Below are positions 44,409-55,200 of a stretch of DNA of 64,000 nucleotides, one piece after another. The DNA comes from Bordetella avium (lineage in GTDB: Bacteria > Pseudomonadota > Gammaproteobacteria > Burkholderiales > Burkholderiaceae_B). Numbering within the stretch: the stretch's first letter is position 1; each line of letters opens with the position of its first letter. A program made the position numbers and the translations under genes. Under the pieces are notes generated by a model, which did not search any database, was not told where the DNA came from, and saw only the letters and a program-made list of their open reading frames with translations. The stretch lies in contig NZ_CP139969.1 in NCBI RefSeq assembly GCF_034424645.1, positions 2,170,001 through 2,234,000 on the forward strand, in the 5' to 3' direction.

Positions 44409-47400
44409 TCAGGGTGAGGCTGTCATCGCGCTGTCGTAAGCCACCTGATTCAGCGGCGGGGCAAAAGGCCCCCGATCAAAGCGCGGCGCCGACCCATAGG
44501 TAAAGGCGAAATCGCCCTGCGCCCAACGCTCATCGCGCTGAATCTCGCGCGCGTCATCCGGCTGCCGCGCCAACCCCCCGTGCACCCCTGCCGCGGCCCG
44601 AAAGACGCCCGAGCCCATGGAAACCAGGGCGTGCTGGCTGGCCTGCATCAGATCACGCGGTCCGCGCCCGGCACTCAGCACAGTCGGGGGGATGCTGGAC
44701 AGCGTAGTGATGGATGGCATCTCGAGCCCGGCATAGCCCCCGTCACGCGCCTTCTGTTCATTCTGGGTTTGGGCCAACAGGCGCCCGCCCACCATCAGCC
44801 GGCCCCCGCGGGCGGCAATATCCGCGGCGGACAAACTAAGATCACCGCCTGCCCGCAAGGACAGCTGCCCGCCTTGCAGGCCGCTGCGCTGCCCCACCAG
44901 CGTGTGGTTGTCATGGTAATGGCTGCCGGAGAAGGACAACCCCATCACCGGCGTGGGTTTGAAACCGGTGGCCTGACTCATTTGCACGCCGCCGCGCAGG
45001 GACCAACTGCCGCCGCTTTCCTGACTGCGCTGTGTGTCCTGAACGCTCTCGACCCTGACATTACCCGCCACGTCGATGACGGCGCGCCCGCGCGCCTGCG
45101 CGCGCGCCCCGCGCAACGTGAGATTTCCTCCCGCCTGGATCTGTAGGTTTTCGGCAAGAATCTGCCCGCGCGTCCATTCGAGCGATATGAGCTCGCTGGT
45201 CTTATGCGAACCGTAAAGACCGAGCGTGCCACGCAGGGCGGCGCTTCCCTTGACCACATTGGCGGCCAGTCTCAGCTGCGTGCGCGCTTCGAGCCGATGC
45301 GCCTCGGTGTGTGAGCGCAGTTCTTGCCGGGCCGCAGCGAGCGTGATGCCGCCCTTGGCACGCAGGGCGACATCACGGCCTCCGCCAAAACTGACGCCAT
45401 CAAGCACCAGATCACCTTTGGCCGCCTCAAGGGTCACACTACCGCCAATGCGGCTGGCATTGTCTTCGCGACGACGCTGCGTCTGCTTCGACCAGCCGCC
45501 GCCCATATAGGTGCCGATGGAGGTGGACCCCGTATCGCCCATCACGTTTTGCACGACTTCACCCAGCACCTGAGTCGTCATCAGGCCGGGGTCGATCTGA
45601 CGCCCCTCATGGGATGCCTGGGCGATGCCCAGACCCAAGCGGGAGCTGGAACTCAAGGGCATGAAATCCGAGGCCGAGTACCAACCCAGGCGAAAATGCT
45701 GTTCGGACACATCGGTGCGCAGCTCGGTTTCGTAGCGGCTGCTGACGATTTCCCCGGCCCTGATATGCAATTCACCACTGCCAGACTGACCCTCGTCGCG
45801 ATAACGGTCGGCATTGATATCGGCGCCGCCCACATCGGCCTTGCCTGCTACCTCGATGCGCCCGTCTCCCACATTGAACTGGCCGGTGACATAGGTCCTG
45901 CCCTGCGTGGTGGTGTCTATCGACGAGGAAGAAAAGCCCATATTCAACCTGAGACCGGCGCTGACGCCAGGTCCGGTCTGGGTCTTGGTTCCGGCGTCGC
46001 TGCCCGCCGAAGCGCTTGCAACATAACCGCCTGAGCCTGCTTCCGCGCTGATCCGCAGCTCTCTACGCGTTTCATTGCTATGAGAAAAGGCATGATTGAC
46101 TCCGGCCTTGAGCAGCAGATCTCCTCCCACGTCGATATTGCTGCTGTGCGCTTGAACCCTGCCCGAGGTAATGCGCAGATCGCCCAGCGTGTGGATGCGG
46201 AGATGACGGGCCTGGATGTCGCTGCCGACAGAGACGGCGGTCGCACTGCGTTTGATGCGGCTGGTGTGGGACAGAAAGGCAAAAGCCTCGCCCAAACCGT
46301 GTTTCACCGTATGAGCATAACTGGATTCGAGCTCATGAACATCCCTGAGATCAGCGGTGCGGGCTTGGATGAACGCCTCGCCTTGCGTGCGCATCGTGGC
46401 GCCCTCGGTGGTGAGACGGGAGGCAATGAGATCAAAGCCGGTTTCCCCATGGATCTGCGCGGTGTCCGTGCGGCGCGCCAAATTGCCTGTTGCGCCGTAC
46501 TGCATGCTGGCGACAATGCCGAGTGCGTTATCCGCCTTCAGGGTGACATGACCGCCCTTGATTTCGCCCCCCGAGACCCGTATGTCCGCGCCCTGTATCT
46601 CTATTGCCTGACCGCCGACAACGCCGCCCAGCACACCGCCCGTGCTCGTGAAAGCGATATTGCCCGCGCGCGCTTGCCCCTGCCGGGTCGCGATACGCAC
46701 GCCGCCACCGGCCAAAAAAGCGCCATTGTGGACAGCGACCTCCTGAGCCCCGGTTTCCACATGGATCCCGCCGCCTGAGACCAGAACGGCGCCCCCTCGC
46801 CTGCGCCGCTGTTCAGCGGCCTGCTTGCTGGCCCGGGACAGATAGACCCGGGGTGCGAGCACCGCCTGGCCATCGATTTCAGTCCAGACATACCAGACAA
46901 TGTCGTTCTCAAGACGCTCGATCTGCCCGCTGGTCAGCGCTTGCCCCAGCGTCAGTCCCAGGGCGCCGGCCTGCGCGGCCCCCTGATCCATCAGGGCTTT
47001 GGCCAATGCCGCGCCGCCCACAGCGTCAGGCCCCATTGCGCCGCGCTGCAGTTGTGCATACTCGCGCAGAATCAGCTGGGTTTCGAAGTAGTTGTCGCCC
47101 GATATAACCAGGCCTCGCTGCGGCTCATAGCCAATGCGTTCGAAGAAGTAGCGCGATCCGTAAAACCGGCTTTGATCGATAAAGGCCAGACGGGTCTCGT
47201 AATACGGGATGGGCAGCGCGTCGCCGCTTACCGGTCTGACCTGCGCCGACCTCCCAAAGAGCGAGGAGTTGGCGAGCAGCCCGTGCAAAATGACATCATC
47301 CCACTGCGTATCTCGATCACCGGCATAAGACGGTGTCTCGAAAAAAGCGTCCAGAGCCCCCGCCACGATGGCGGTGTCGGCCTTGCCTATCCGGGCTTGC

Positions 47401-50400
47401 TCGCGGCTCACGGCGGCGAGCTGCGCCTGCGCAGCGGACTGGCTGGCATTGCCGCCCAGCAGGATGCGTCCGCCTGTGAAACGCATGCCCTGCTGGCCCG
47501 CCATTACGGTCTGCGCTGCGGGAAAGAATTCCATCGGCGCGCGTTTGCCTGCCTTGGCCGCTAGCCAGCGTTCGTGACGTTTGCCGGCATCCAGCGCGCG
47601 CCAATCCGCGCCCATCAAATGATTGAGCATCTTGCCGAACTCAGGCGCCTGGCTCATGTCCGCAGCCATCAATACCGGGGCGAGATCCGAAGGGTGGTAG
47701 CCATAGGCGACAAACAGCGGCACCCACCTTTCGGGAGAAGCGAACACAAAATCCAGAAGCTCGAACAGACTGCCAAAATCGCGGGTATCGGGATGCAGAA
47801 TGGCCAGCGAATCCACCACATGGCTGCCATAGGCCCCGCCTGCCGAGCGGTTCTGTTTCAGAAAATCGATGATATCCAGCGTTTGAGACAACGAGCGGTT
47901 CTCGGCGGCCCCGTCGAGGCGGAGCTGGCCGCGGGCCAGGACGACCCCCTCGTTATAGACCTCGCCGCCGCGTCCATGCTGCTCAGATTGGTTGAATTCA
48001 ATATCGCCCTGGGCCAGCAAAACCCCTTGCTTGACGCTCAGAGTAGAGAGGGGCCGGCGGACCGGAAAGTCGTGAATCACCGTTTTGACCCAGCGCAGAT
48101 CACGCCAATGACCGAGATTGTCAGGTGTGATGACCCGCTCGGCCCTGCCGTCGCTGAGCTTTAGTTCGCCGCTTATCTCCGAGAGGTTCTCGGTGCGTGG
48201 CGCGTCGATGCGGATATGCCTGCCCGCTTCGATACGGCCCACATTATTGCTTACCCGCCCTGTGGCCTTGAGCGTGATGTCGCCCTCCTGTGTCAGCAAC
48301 CAGGCATCCCGCTCGTTCACTAGGTCTTGACCCGACAGCCTGGCGGATTGGCCCGCCCACATCAAGGCGGCGGCGAGGTTGCTGACACGGCCTTGCGCGC
48401 TGAGTGTGAGATTTTTCAGGGTGGCGATCCGATGGCGGTTAATAATATCGCCCCGCGTGGCCCTCAGCACGATATCACCCGGGTTCTGGATAGCATCGTG
48501 CACCGAGATGGCGTTGGCCTGATAGCTCAGCATTTGGTTGGCAATCGCGGCCTGGCGGCTAGCGTCGATAACCAGACCATCGGGATGCATGATCGTGAAG
48601 CTAGCCTTGCCGCCCGCGCTGATACGCCCGGTATTGCCATAGCCCCCCACCCTGGCATCAATGTGGTTGACTGCCTGGATAGTGCCGGAATTGCGCAAGT
48701 CTTGGTCGGTGAGCAGGCGCATCGTGTCCCGCACGGCGATCTTTCCGGTGTTGTCAAAGTCCCGCGCGGCCACCCTCAAGGAATGACCCACGACCTCTCC
48801 GTTGGACACCACTGTGGGCGGGGAAACCGCGTCATGGAGAGCCATCAAATGGATCCCGGCCTTGCTGCGCAACGCGCCGTCGTTCTGGATGGACTGACCG
48901 GCGCGCGCAATCAGTCTTTCTTCCTCTGCTTCACCCGTCAACACGACCTCGCCCCGGTTGCCGATATGGCGGCCGGCGATCAGGCTGAGCTTTTCTTTGG
49001 CCACTAGCCCGCCGCGGTTATCAATATCCTGGGCCACCAGGCTAAGCTGGCCGCCGGCACTCAGGACGCCCTCGTTGTCGAGGCGTCCCGCGACCTGCGC
49101 GCCCAGATCGCCCGCCACAGCGGCGAGGGTGGCACCGTTATTGGAGATCGCTCCCGCCCTTATGTCGATGTCGCCCCGGCGCGCGCGCAGACCGGTCGCC
49201 TCAGGGGGTAAGTGGGTCGAGGTGCTGGAAGCGGTCATCCGGAAAAGTCCATCCGTCCGGATATCTGCGGAACCGACATCAATCATGGCCTGGTTGAGAT
49301 GCACATTGCCCGCCCTCAGCGTCAGGGTTTCCGCCACGATGGCGCGGCCCAGTTCTACCTCGCCAGCCCGCAATTTGAGATGTCCCTTGGCCACTGATTT
49401 TTCTGCGCCGTCTTGGCGCGTTCCGGTCCCCAGCGCCAAGCGTCCGGCCTGGGCGCTGAGCACCACATCCCCACCGGCCTTGAAGGCATCAATCGCTAAA
49501 CCGAACCGCCCGCTCAGTTGCAGATCTTGCCCAGATATCGCCGAGCCCATCGTGACGGAGGCCCCCGATACGACCTGAGACGCCCGGGCCTGGATATGGC
49601 CCAGACGAACCTCCCCACCGGCGCGGATCGTGATGTCGCCCGGTGAACTCAGCATGCCGGGCAGGCGCACCCCCAGACCGGCCTCAGTCACGACCAGGGA
49701 GATGGCGGCGCCGTTCATCGCACCCACCGCGCCGCCGTCGATAGCGTAGACCTCGCGCGCTGCGGCTTGCGGCTCGCGCGGGGTCACGCCACGCGTCGCC
49801 ACCTCAAACACCGATGCTCCCGCGACAGCATTGATATCCGCTGCCTTACCCGTGCCGCCGACCTGGCCATCAAGCTGGATCACCCTGGCCACCAAGTCAA
49901 AGACTTGCAAGCCCTGTGTGTTCACGCCTCGCTTGCCGATAGTGATCTTGCCCTGGCTCACGTCTAGCGACAGGCCCCCGGCCGTCCACCTGGGTAAGCC
50001 TGTACTGAGGGTAAGGCGGCCCACGTTCACGGTACTCAAGCCGTTGACGACCATCCCATTCGGATTGGCGATCAGCAAGTCGGCCTTGCCGCCAAAGACC
50101 TCCAGCGTGCCTTGCAAGCGGCTGGCGCTCGTGCCGGTCACCTCCGTAAGGATGGCAGTCGCCGGCTGCGCGCGCAGATGGGGGTTGCGCATCAATTGGC
50201 CGGCGATCTGCGAAGGTCCGTCGAACTGGCTGTTGTTGAACACCAAACCCGGTAAGTCCACATCGAACCGCGGCAGCCGATTGTGCGACAAACCCTGAGC
50301 GTTCGGCGCGGCGATGTTCAACACCGGCACCCCGTTGGGCGCCACGTCGCTTGCCGCCGCAGCGCGGGCAGCCAGCGTGACCAGCAGGCAACTCAGTGCG

Positions 50401-50450
50401 CCGCGAAAAAGTGTTTCCGGCAAAGGCGGCGCCTGATGATGAGTGCTCAT
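44409..50450 (-). CDS. filamentous-haemagglutinin-like two-partner-secretion exoprotein (TpsA)
   Basis: A 2013-residue secreted protein. The signal region (MSTHHQAPPLPETLFRGALS, then a hydrophobic run ending AARAAAAS) precedes a TPS domain at about residues 36-280 with GVPVLNIAAPNAQGLSHNRL, VFNNSQ and the NPNG motif (ANPNGMVVNGLSTVNVG). The body is a long right-handed beta-helix of haemagglutinin repeats (RLDNEGVLSAGGQLSLVAQD type), with a central region of lower repetitiveness at about 950-1250. It ends in a short disordered tail with no VENN motif or toxin module and none of the long prodomain of FhaB. No TpsB transporter gene is in the window. AGGAG lies before ATG 50450. It is an adhesin candidate of FhaS/FhaL size. 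Confidence 0.9.
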   Translation of the reverse strand: MSTHHQAPPLPETLFRGALSCLLVTLAARAAAASDVAPNGVPVLNIAAPNAQGLSHNRLPRFDVDLPGLVFNNSQFDGPSQIAGQLMRNPHLRAQPATAILTEVTGTSASRLQGTLEVFGGKADLLIANPNGMVVNGLSTVNVGRLTLSTGLPRWTAGGLSLDVSQGKITIGKRGVNTQGLQVFDLVARVIQLDGQVGGTGKAADINAVAGASVFEVATRGVTPREPQAAAREVYAIDGGAVGAMNGAAISLVVTEAGLGVRLPGMLSSPGDITIRAGGEVRLGHIQARASQVVSGASVTMGSAISGQDLQLSGRFGLAIDAFKAGGDVVLSAQAGRLALGTGTRQDGAEKSVAKGHLKLRAGEVELGRAIVAETLTLRAGNVHLNQAMIDVGSADIRTDGLFRMTASSTSTHLPPEATGLRARRGDIDIRAGAISNNGATLAAVAGDLGAQVAGRLDNEGVLSAGGQLSLVAQDIDNRGGLVAKEKLSLIAGRHIGNRGEVVLTGEAEEERLIARAGQSIQNDGALRSKAGIHLMALHDAVSPPTVVSNGEVVGHSLRVAARDFDNTGKIAVRDTMRLLTDQDLRNSGTIQAVNHIDARVGGYGNTGRISAGGKASFTIMHPDGLVIDASRQAAIANQMLSYQANAISVHDAIQNPGDIVLRATRGDIINRHRIATLKNLTLSAQGRVSNLAAALMWAGQSARLSGQDLVNERDAWLLTQEGDITLKATGRVSNNVGRIEAGRHIRIDAPRTENLSEISGELKLSDGRAERVITPDNLGHWRDLRWVKTVIHDFPVRRPLSTLSVKQGVLLAQGDIEFNQSEQHGRGGEVYNEGVVLARGQLRLDGAAENRSLSQTLDIIDFLKQNRSAGGAYGSHVVDSLAILHPDTRDFGSLFELLDFVFASPERWVPLFVAYGYHPSDLAPVLMAADMSQAPEFGKMLNHLMGADWRALDAGKRHERWLAAKAGKRAPMEFFPAAQTVMAGQQGMRFTGGRILLGGNASQSAAQAQLAAVSREQARIGKADTAIVAGALDAFFETPSYAGDRDTQWDDVILHGLLANSSLFGRSAQVRPVSGDALPIPYYETRLAFIDQSRFYGSRYFFERIGYEPQRGLVISGDNYFETQLILREYAQLQRGAMGPDAVGGAALAKALMDQGAAQAGALGLTLGQALTSGQIERLENDIVWYVWTEIDGQAVLAPRVYLSRASKQAAEQRRRRGGAVLVSGGGIHVETGAQEVAVHNGAFLAGGGVRIATRQGQARAGNIAFTSTGGVLGGVVGGQAIEIQGADIRVSGGEIKGGHVTLKADNALGIVASMQYGATGNLARRTDTAQIHGETGFDLIASRLTTEGATMRTQGEAFIQARTADLRDVHELESSYAHTVKHGLGEAFAFLSHTSRIKRSATAVSVGSDIQARHLRIHTLGDLRITSGRVQAHSSNIDVGGDLLLKAGVNHAFSHSNETRRELRISAEAGSGGYVASASAGSDAGTKTQTGPGVSAGLRLNMGFSSSSIDTTTQGRTYVTGQFNVGDGRIEVAGKADVGGADINADRYRDEGQSGSGELHIRAGEIVSSRYETELRTDVSEQHFRLGWYSASDFMPLSSSSRLGLGIAQASHEGRQIDPGLMTTQVLGEVVQNVMGDTGSTSIGTYMGGGWSKQTQRRREDNASRIGGSVTLEAAKGDLVLDGVSFGGGRDVALRAKGGITLAAARQELRSHTEAHRLEARTQLRLAANVVKGSAALRGTLGLYGSHKTSELISLEWTRGQILAENLQIQAGGNLTLRGARAQARGRAVIDVAGNVRVESVQDTQRSQESGGSWSLRGGVQMSQATGFKPTPVMGLSFSGSHYHDNHTLVGQRSGLQGGQLSLRAGGDLSLSAADIAARGGRLMVGGRLLAQTQNEQKARDGGYAGLEMPSITTLSSIPPTVLSAGRGPRDLMQASQHALVSMGSGVFRAAAGVHGGLARQPDDAREIQRDERWAQGDFAFTYGSAPRFDRGPFAPPLNQVAYDSAMTASP

Positions 50451-50520
50451 GATCCTGTCTCCTCTTATAAGCGGGCCGGACTTGAATGACCCTACCGTGA
50501 ACTGTGGAGCGAGAAGACAG

Positions 50521-50536
50521 GAAATCTCGAGATTTC
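50521..50536. promoter_or_regulatory. perfect 16-bp palindrome upstream of the TpsA gene
   Basis: GAAATCTC followed by its reverse complement GAGATTTC, about 70 bases before the start codon, in the expected promoter zone. It could be an activator or repressor site. It shares an A/T-rich half-site style with BvgA heptads, but does not match the TTTCCTA consensus exactly. Confidence 0.45.
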
Positions 50537-50648
50537 ACGCAAAAATAAGAAGAAACACCTTACATTCGTACGTCATATTTCATGTACTAAACCATGTTCG
50601 GTATAGCGTAAGCAAAGGCGGCAGCCGAAGCGGGCAGCGCCACGAGCA

Positions 50649-51020
50649 CTAGGGCGCAGCGTGGCGTTCCACGCGCTTCCAAAGCTCGCGCGCCAGGGGT
50701 CGCGTTTGACTCACGGGCTGATACAGACGGATTTCCATCTCGATATCGTGGCCGGCACGATCGGCGCGCAGCGCTCTTTCCACCAGGGTGTAAGGCAGCC
50801 AAGCCGAACCCCTGACACGCCATCACCAGCAGCGAATCGGCCAGATCAGACTCATAAACCGTCTCGAGCGAAGCCATCATGCACAGCCCGGGCAAGCAGT
50901 CATGCAGGATGCGTCCCAGCCACATGGTATCGGCATAGACCAGATAGGGTACGCGAGCGTCGCTGCGCAGGCGGGACACGGGATGACGAGGATGCCGCAG
51001 CCCCGGGGCCGCCGGCGCGA
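50649..51020 (-). pseudogene. C-terminal remnant of a LysR-family regulator
   Basis: The minus strand reads PVSRLRSDARVPYLVYADTM, then ASLETVYESDLADSLLVMAC, characteristic of a LysR effector domain. A frameshift near 50798 (about 5 bases lost) is required to continue as LPYTLVERALRADRAGHDIE to the stop TAG at 50651-50649. No DNA-binding domain remains; the upstream part has been replaced by the hydrolase fragment read from the other strand. Confidence 0.75.
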
Positions 51021-51047
51021 TCACCGCCGGGGTGGGAGTCGAGCCGA

Positions 51048-51191
51048 TCAGTGGCCGACGAGTGGAATCTGCCGGCACAAGGCCTGCCCGGCAATTCTCA
51101 TTTCTGTATGCTGGATCACAGCAGCGACGCCGTTGCGGACCACATTCTGAACTGGCTGCAAACGGCTTACCCTTCCCCGAGGAACACCTGA
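51048..51191 (+). pseudogene. C-terminal fragment of an alpha/beta hydrolase
   Basis: The reading frame ending at TGA 51189-51191 gives ADEWNLPAQGLPGNSHFCML and ADHILNWLQTAYP, the His-containing C-terminal end of an alpha/beta hydrolase. The rest of the gene is absent. The stop overlaps the ATG of the following Bug-receptor remnant, so the pair was once an operon. Confidence 0.6.
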
Positions 51192-51781
51192 TGTCTTTCA
51201 AGAAAACCACCTTTGCCCTCGCGCTCTTTGCAGTTCTGATGCCGGTGGCGCGCAGCGCCTACCCCGACGAGCCGCTGCGCATGGTCATTCCGTTCGCGCC
51301 GGGCGGCACCGCCGACATCATTGGCCGTGTGTTTGCCGCGCAGCCGGACCAAGAGTTGTAACAAACTGTCGTAGTAGAAAACAAGGCGGGCGCGGGCGGT
51401 CTGGGCAATCTGGCGATGGAACTGTTCAAATCCAAGACTGGCACCTAACTCATGCACCTTGCCTATCGCGGCGCGGGCCTGGCCTTCACCGACGTGATCA
51501 GTGGCGAAGTCTCGATGATTTGGGAACCCCGGCCTGCTCGACTACGAAGCCAATGCCTGGAACGGTCTGCTCGCGTCCAAAGGACTACCGGATGATATCC
51601 GCGCCAACTGTATAAAGCCTCGGTGCGCGCACTGAACAACCAGCAAGTCAAGGCCAAGCTCAACAGCCTGGAAGACACAGTGGTGGCGAACTCCCCGAAT
51701 GAATTCAAGGCCGTCATCGCCGGCGATGTCGCCCAATGGAAACATGCCGCTCAGGAGGCCAAGATTCAGCTCGACCAATAA
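51191..51781 (+). pseudogene. degraded Bug-family (TctC) tripartite tricarboxylate receptor
   Basis: Begins as a normal Bug receptor: signal peptide MSFKKTTFALALFAVLMPVA, then PLRMVIPFAPGGTADIIGRV. In-frame TAA stops follow at 51359 and after KSKTGT near 51447, with VVVENKAGAGGLGN between them. The middle of the gene is largely deleted (HLAYRGAGLAFTDVISGEVS remains), and a frame change precedes the normal C-terminus FKAVIAGDVAQWKHAAQEAK ending at 51781. Intact receptors are about 325 residues and bind organic acids for uptake. It is clearly non-functional. Confidence 0.85.
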
Positions 51782-51853
51782 GCCGCGCCCGTTTCTGCTG
51801 TATGGAACCTCCGCCCCGCCGGCCAGAGGAGCGGGTGATTCCCGCAACATGTA

Positions 51854-51884
51854 TCGCCGGGCCTTCATGGCCGGCGATTTTTTT
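51854..51884 (+). terminator. Rho-independent terminator after the Bug-receptor remnant
   Basis: TCGCCGG (51854-51860) pairs with CCGGCGA (51871-51877), followed by seven Ts. It presumably ended the former hydrolase/Bug operon. Confidence 0.7.
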
Positions 51885-52187
51885 CTTCGCCCTCTTCAAC
51901 GCCAACAACCCGTCACGCAGGGCAGCCTCAAGCCCGTGGACGGCAAACCCGCCAGGACGGCCCCGGAAACCCGTGGAATCGCTCTGCCCGCACATCCAGC
52001 GGGTCCGCGCGGATGTAGAGTCCACGGCGCTCGAGCGGACATGCCGCATCAATCCCGGACTATTTCCGGATCAGATCGACGTCAAGCCCCTCATCGCAGC
52101 CCGGGTGGGCGGGCCTGACGCGCTTGCCCATCAAACGTGAAGAACGCCGCCGCTGACTCTATGCCTTGAGGACGACGCTTGCTGACA

Positions 52188-52218
52188 CGCGGCAGCCGCC
52201 TTTAGAGCGGCTGCCGCG
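52188..52218 (-). terminator. 12-bp perfect hairpin downstream of purL
   Basis: CGCGGCAGCCGC (52188-52199) and GCGGCTGCCGCG (52207-52218) pair perfectly across a 7-base loop, 22 bases beyond the purL stop. There is no U-tract, so it may protect the 3' end or act with Rho. Confidence 0.45.
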
Positions 52219-52240
52219 CAGGCTTAAACAGGCAGACGGA

Positions 52241-55200
52241 TCAGCCCAGCCACACCCGCGCGTTGCGGAAGAAACGCATCCAGGGCGTGTAAGCGCCGAG
52301 GCTATCTTTCTCGCCCCATTGCGCCGGCGTCCAGGACATCATCACATTGCGCGTGACGCGTTCGGGATGCGGCATCAGCACGGTGAAGCGGCCATCGGCC
52401 GTGGTCACCGACGTCAAACCCTGCGGGCTGCCGTTAGGATTGAAAGGATAGCGCTCGGTAATCTGACCGTGGTTGTCAATGTAGCGCGCAGCGGTCAGCA
52501 CCCGGCCGATATCGCCCTGCTGGGAGAAATCGGCAAAGCCCTCGCCATGCGCCACCGCCACCGGAATACGGGCGCCTTCCATGCCGGCAAAGAAAATAGA
52601 CGGCGAGGCCTGCACTTCCACCAGCGACAAACGGGCTTCGTACTTCTCGGATTGGTTGCGCGTGAAACGCGGCCAGAACTCGGCGCCCGGAATCATGGGG
52701 GCCAACGCGGCCATCATCTGGCAGCCGTTGCACACGCCCAGGGCGAAGGTGTCGGGACGCGCAAAATAGGCAGCGAATTGATCCGACAGCTTGCTATTGA
52801 ACCGAATCGTGCGCGCCCAGCCTTCGCCTGCGCCCAGCACGTCGCCGTAGCTGAAGCCGCCCACGGCTACCAGCCCTTGCATGCCGCCCAGATCGATACG
52901 GCCGGACAGCAGATCGGTCATATGGACATCGATGGCTTCGAAACCCGCGGTATCAAAAGCCCAGGCCATTTCCACCTGGCTGTTGCACCCCTGCTCGCGC
53001 AAGATGGCGACACGCGGGCGTTTGCCCGTCGCGATAAAGGGCGCCGCCACGTCCTGTTGCGGATCGAAGGCGACACGCGGCGCCAGGCCCGGGTCCGCCG
53101 CGTCGTTCCAGACATCTAGTTCGGCCTGCGCGCAGGCCGGGTTGTCGCGGCGCGCCATGATGCGATAGCTGACTTCGCTCCAGGCGCGGCCCAGTTCGGC
53201 GCGCGGCTGGCCCCAGATCTTCTTACCGTCGCGGAAGAACTCGACCTCGTCGGCGCCATTCAGGCCGCCGATGACATGCGAGTGTGCCGACAGGCCCGCG
53301 CCGCGCAGCACCTGCATCACGGCATCGCGCTGCGAGGCCGGCACCTGAATGACGGCGCCGGCTTCTTCCGAGAAAAGCGCTTTGAGCGTGAGCTCGTCGC
53401 GCTGCACGGCGACCTGTTCAGGACGAATCTTGTAATCACCCCAGTCGGCCGACTGGGGATCGAAAGTCAGCATGTCCAGGTTGATCGACACGCCCGTGCG
53501 GCCCGCAAAAGCCATTTCAGCCACCGTGGCGAACAACCCACCGTCGGAGCGGTCATGGTAGGCCAGGATGGTGCCGGCTTCGGCCAGGGTGCGGATGGTC
53601 ACGAAGAAGGCGCGCAGATCCTGCGGCTGATCGATGTCCGGCACCGTTTCGCCGACCTGGTTATAGACCTGCGCCAGAATGGAGCCGCCCATGCGATGAC
53701 GGCCGCGGCCCAGATCGATGAGGATAAGCACGCTGTCGCCCGCGTCGGTGCGAAGCTGAGGCGTCAGGCTGGCGCGCACATCGCCGACCGGCGAGAACGC
53801 CGTCACGATGAGCGACACCGGCGCCACCACTTCGCGCGCCTCGCCGTCTTCACGCCAGGTCGTCTTCATGGACAGGGAGTCCTTGCCGACCGGAATCGAC
53901 AAACCCACGGCCTGACACAGCTCGCTCACGGCCGATACCGTGTCATACAGCGCGGCGTCCTGGCCCGGCACACCGCAGGCGGCCATCCAGTTGGCCGACA
54001 GTTTGATGTCTTCGAGGCGGGCCACATCGGCCGAAGCCAGATTGGTCAGCGCCTCGGCGACGGCCATGCGTCCCGAGGCGGGCGCATCCAGCATGGCCAG
54101 CGGGGTGCGCTCGCCCATCGACATGGCTTCGCCACGGAAACCTTCGTAATCCGCCAGCGTAACGGCGGCATCGGCCACCGGAATCTGCCAGGGGCCGACC
54201 ATCTGATCACGGCTGGAGAGCCCGCCCACGGTGCGGTCGCCGATGGTGATGAGAAAGCTCTTGTTGGCCACCGTCGGGTGGCGCAGCACGCGATAGGCGG
54301 CCTCGGTAAGGTCAAGACCGGCCAGATCCAGCGCGCAGGACACGCCCGGCAGGCGCTGGACATCACGGGTCATGCGCGGCGCCTTGCCCAGAATGACATC
54401 GATGGGCACATCCACGGGGCGCACCTCATCTGCACCTTGCGGGCGCAGGGTATCCAGGCCGGGCAGGCCCTCGCCGTCCACCACGCGCAGCTGGCGCTCT
54501 TCGGTGGCCACGCCAACCACCGCGTAAGGGCAGCGTTCGCGTTGGGCAATGGCTTCAAAGCGGGCCAGATCCTGGGGAAGGATCGCCAACACATAGCGTT
54601 CCTGAGACTCGTTGCTCCAGATTTCGGCAGGCGACAGGCCGGATTCCTCGAGCGGCACGCGCTTCAGATCGAAAATGGCGCCCCGGCCGGCATCATTGAC
54701 CAGTTCAGGGAAGGCATTGGACAAACCGCCAGCGCCCACGTCGTGGATGGCCAGAATAGGATTGGCCTCGCCCTGCTGCCAGCAGCGGTCGATAACCTCT
54801 TGCGCACGGCGCTCCAGCTCGGGGTTGCCGCGCTGCACCGAATCAAAGTCGAGTTCGGCGGAGTTGCTGCCCACGCTCATGCTGGACGCCGCGCCGCCGC
54901 CCATGCCGATACGGAAACCGGGGCCGCCCAATTGCACCAACAAGGCGCCTGGCGGCAACGGATCTTTATGGGTCAGGCCGGCATCGATGCTGCCCAGGCC
55001 GCCCGCGATCATGATGGGCTTGTGATAGCCCCAGCGCGTGCCGCCTGCCGTCTGCTCGAAACTGCGGAAATAACCCAGCAGATTGGGCCGGCCGAATTCG
55101 TTGTTGAACGCCGCGCCCCCGATGGGGCCGTCGATCATGATGGACAGGGGCGAGGCAATACGCTCGGGCAGGCCATGATGATCGGCCTCCCAAGGTTGCA

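Larger units (their letters stand above)
51782..52240. other. intergenic region between Bug remnant and purL
   Basis: Contains a terminator at 51854-51884 and a GC-rich hairpin at 52188-52218. Open frames between about 51736 and 52140 have no recognisable family and look like non-coding sequence. No RNA gene seen. Confidence 0.5.

Noticed and set aside
50587..51210. 207-codon minus-strand frame as an intact gene
   Set aside because: Only the middle part matches a LysR effector domain and continuation needs a frameshift; the ends are unrelated sequence, so it is a pseudogene.
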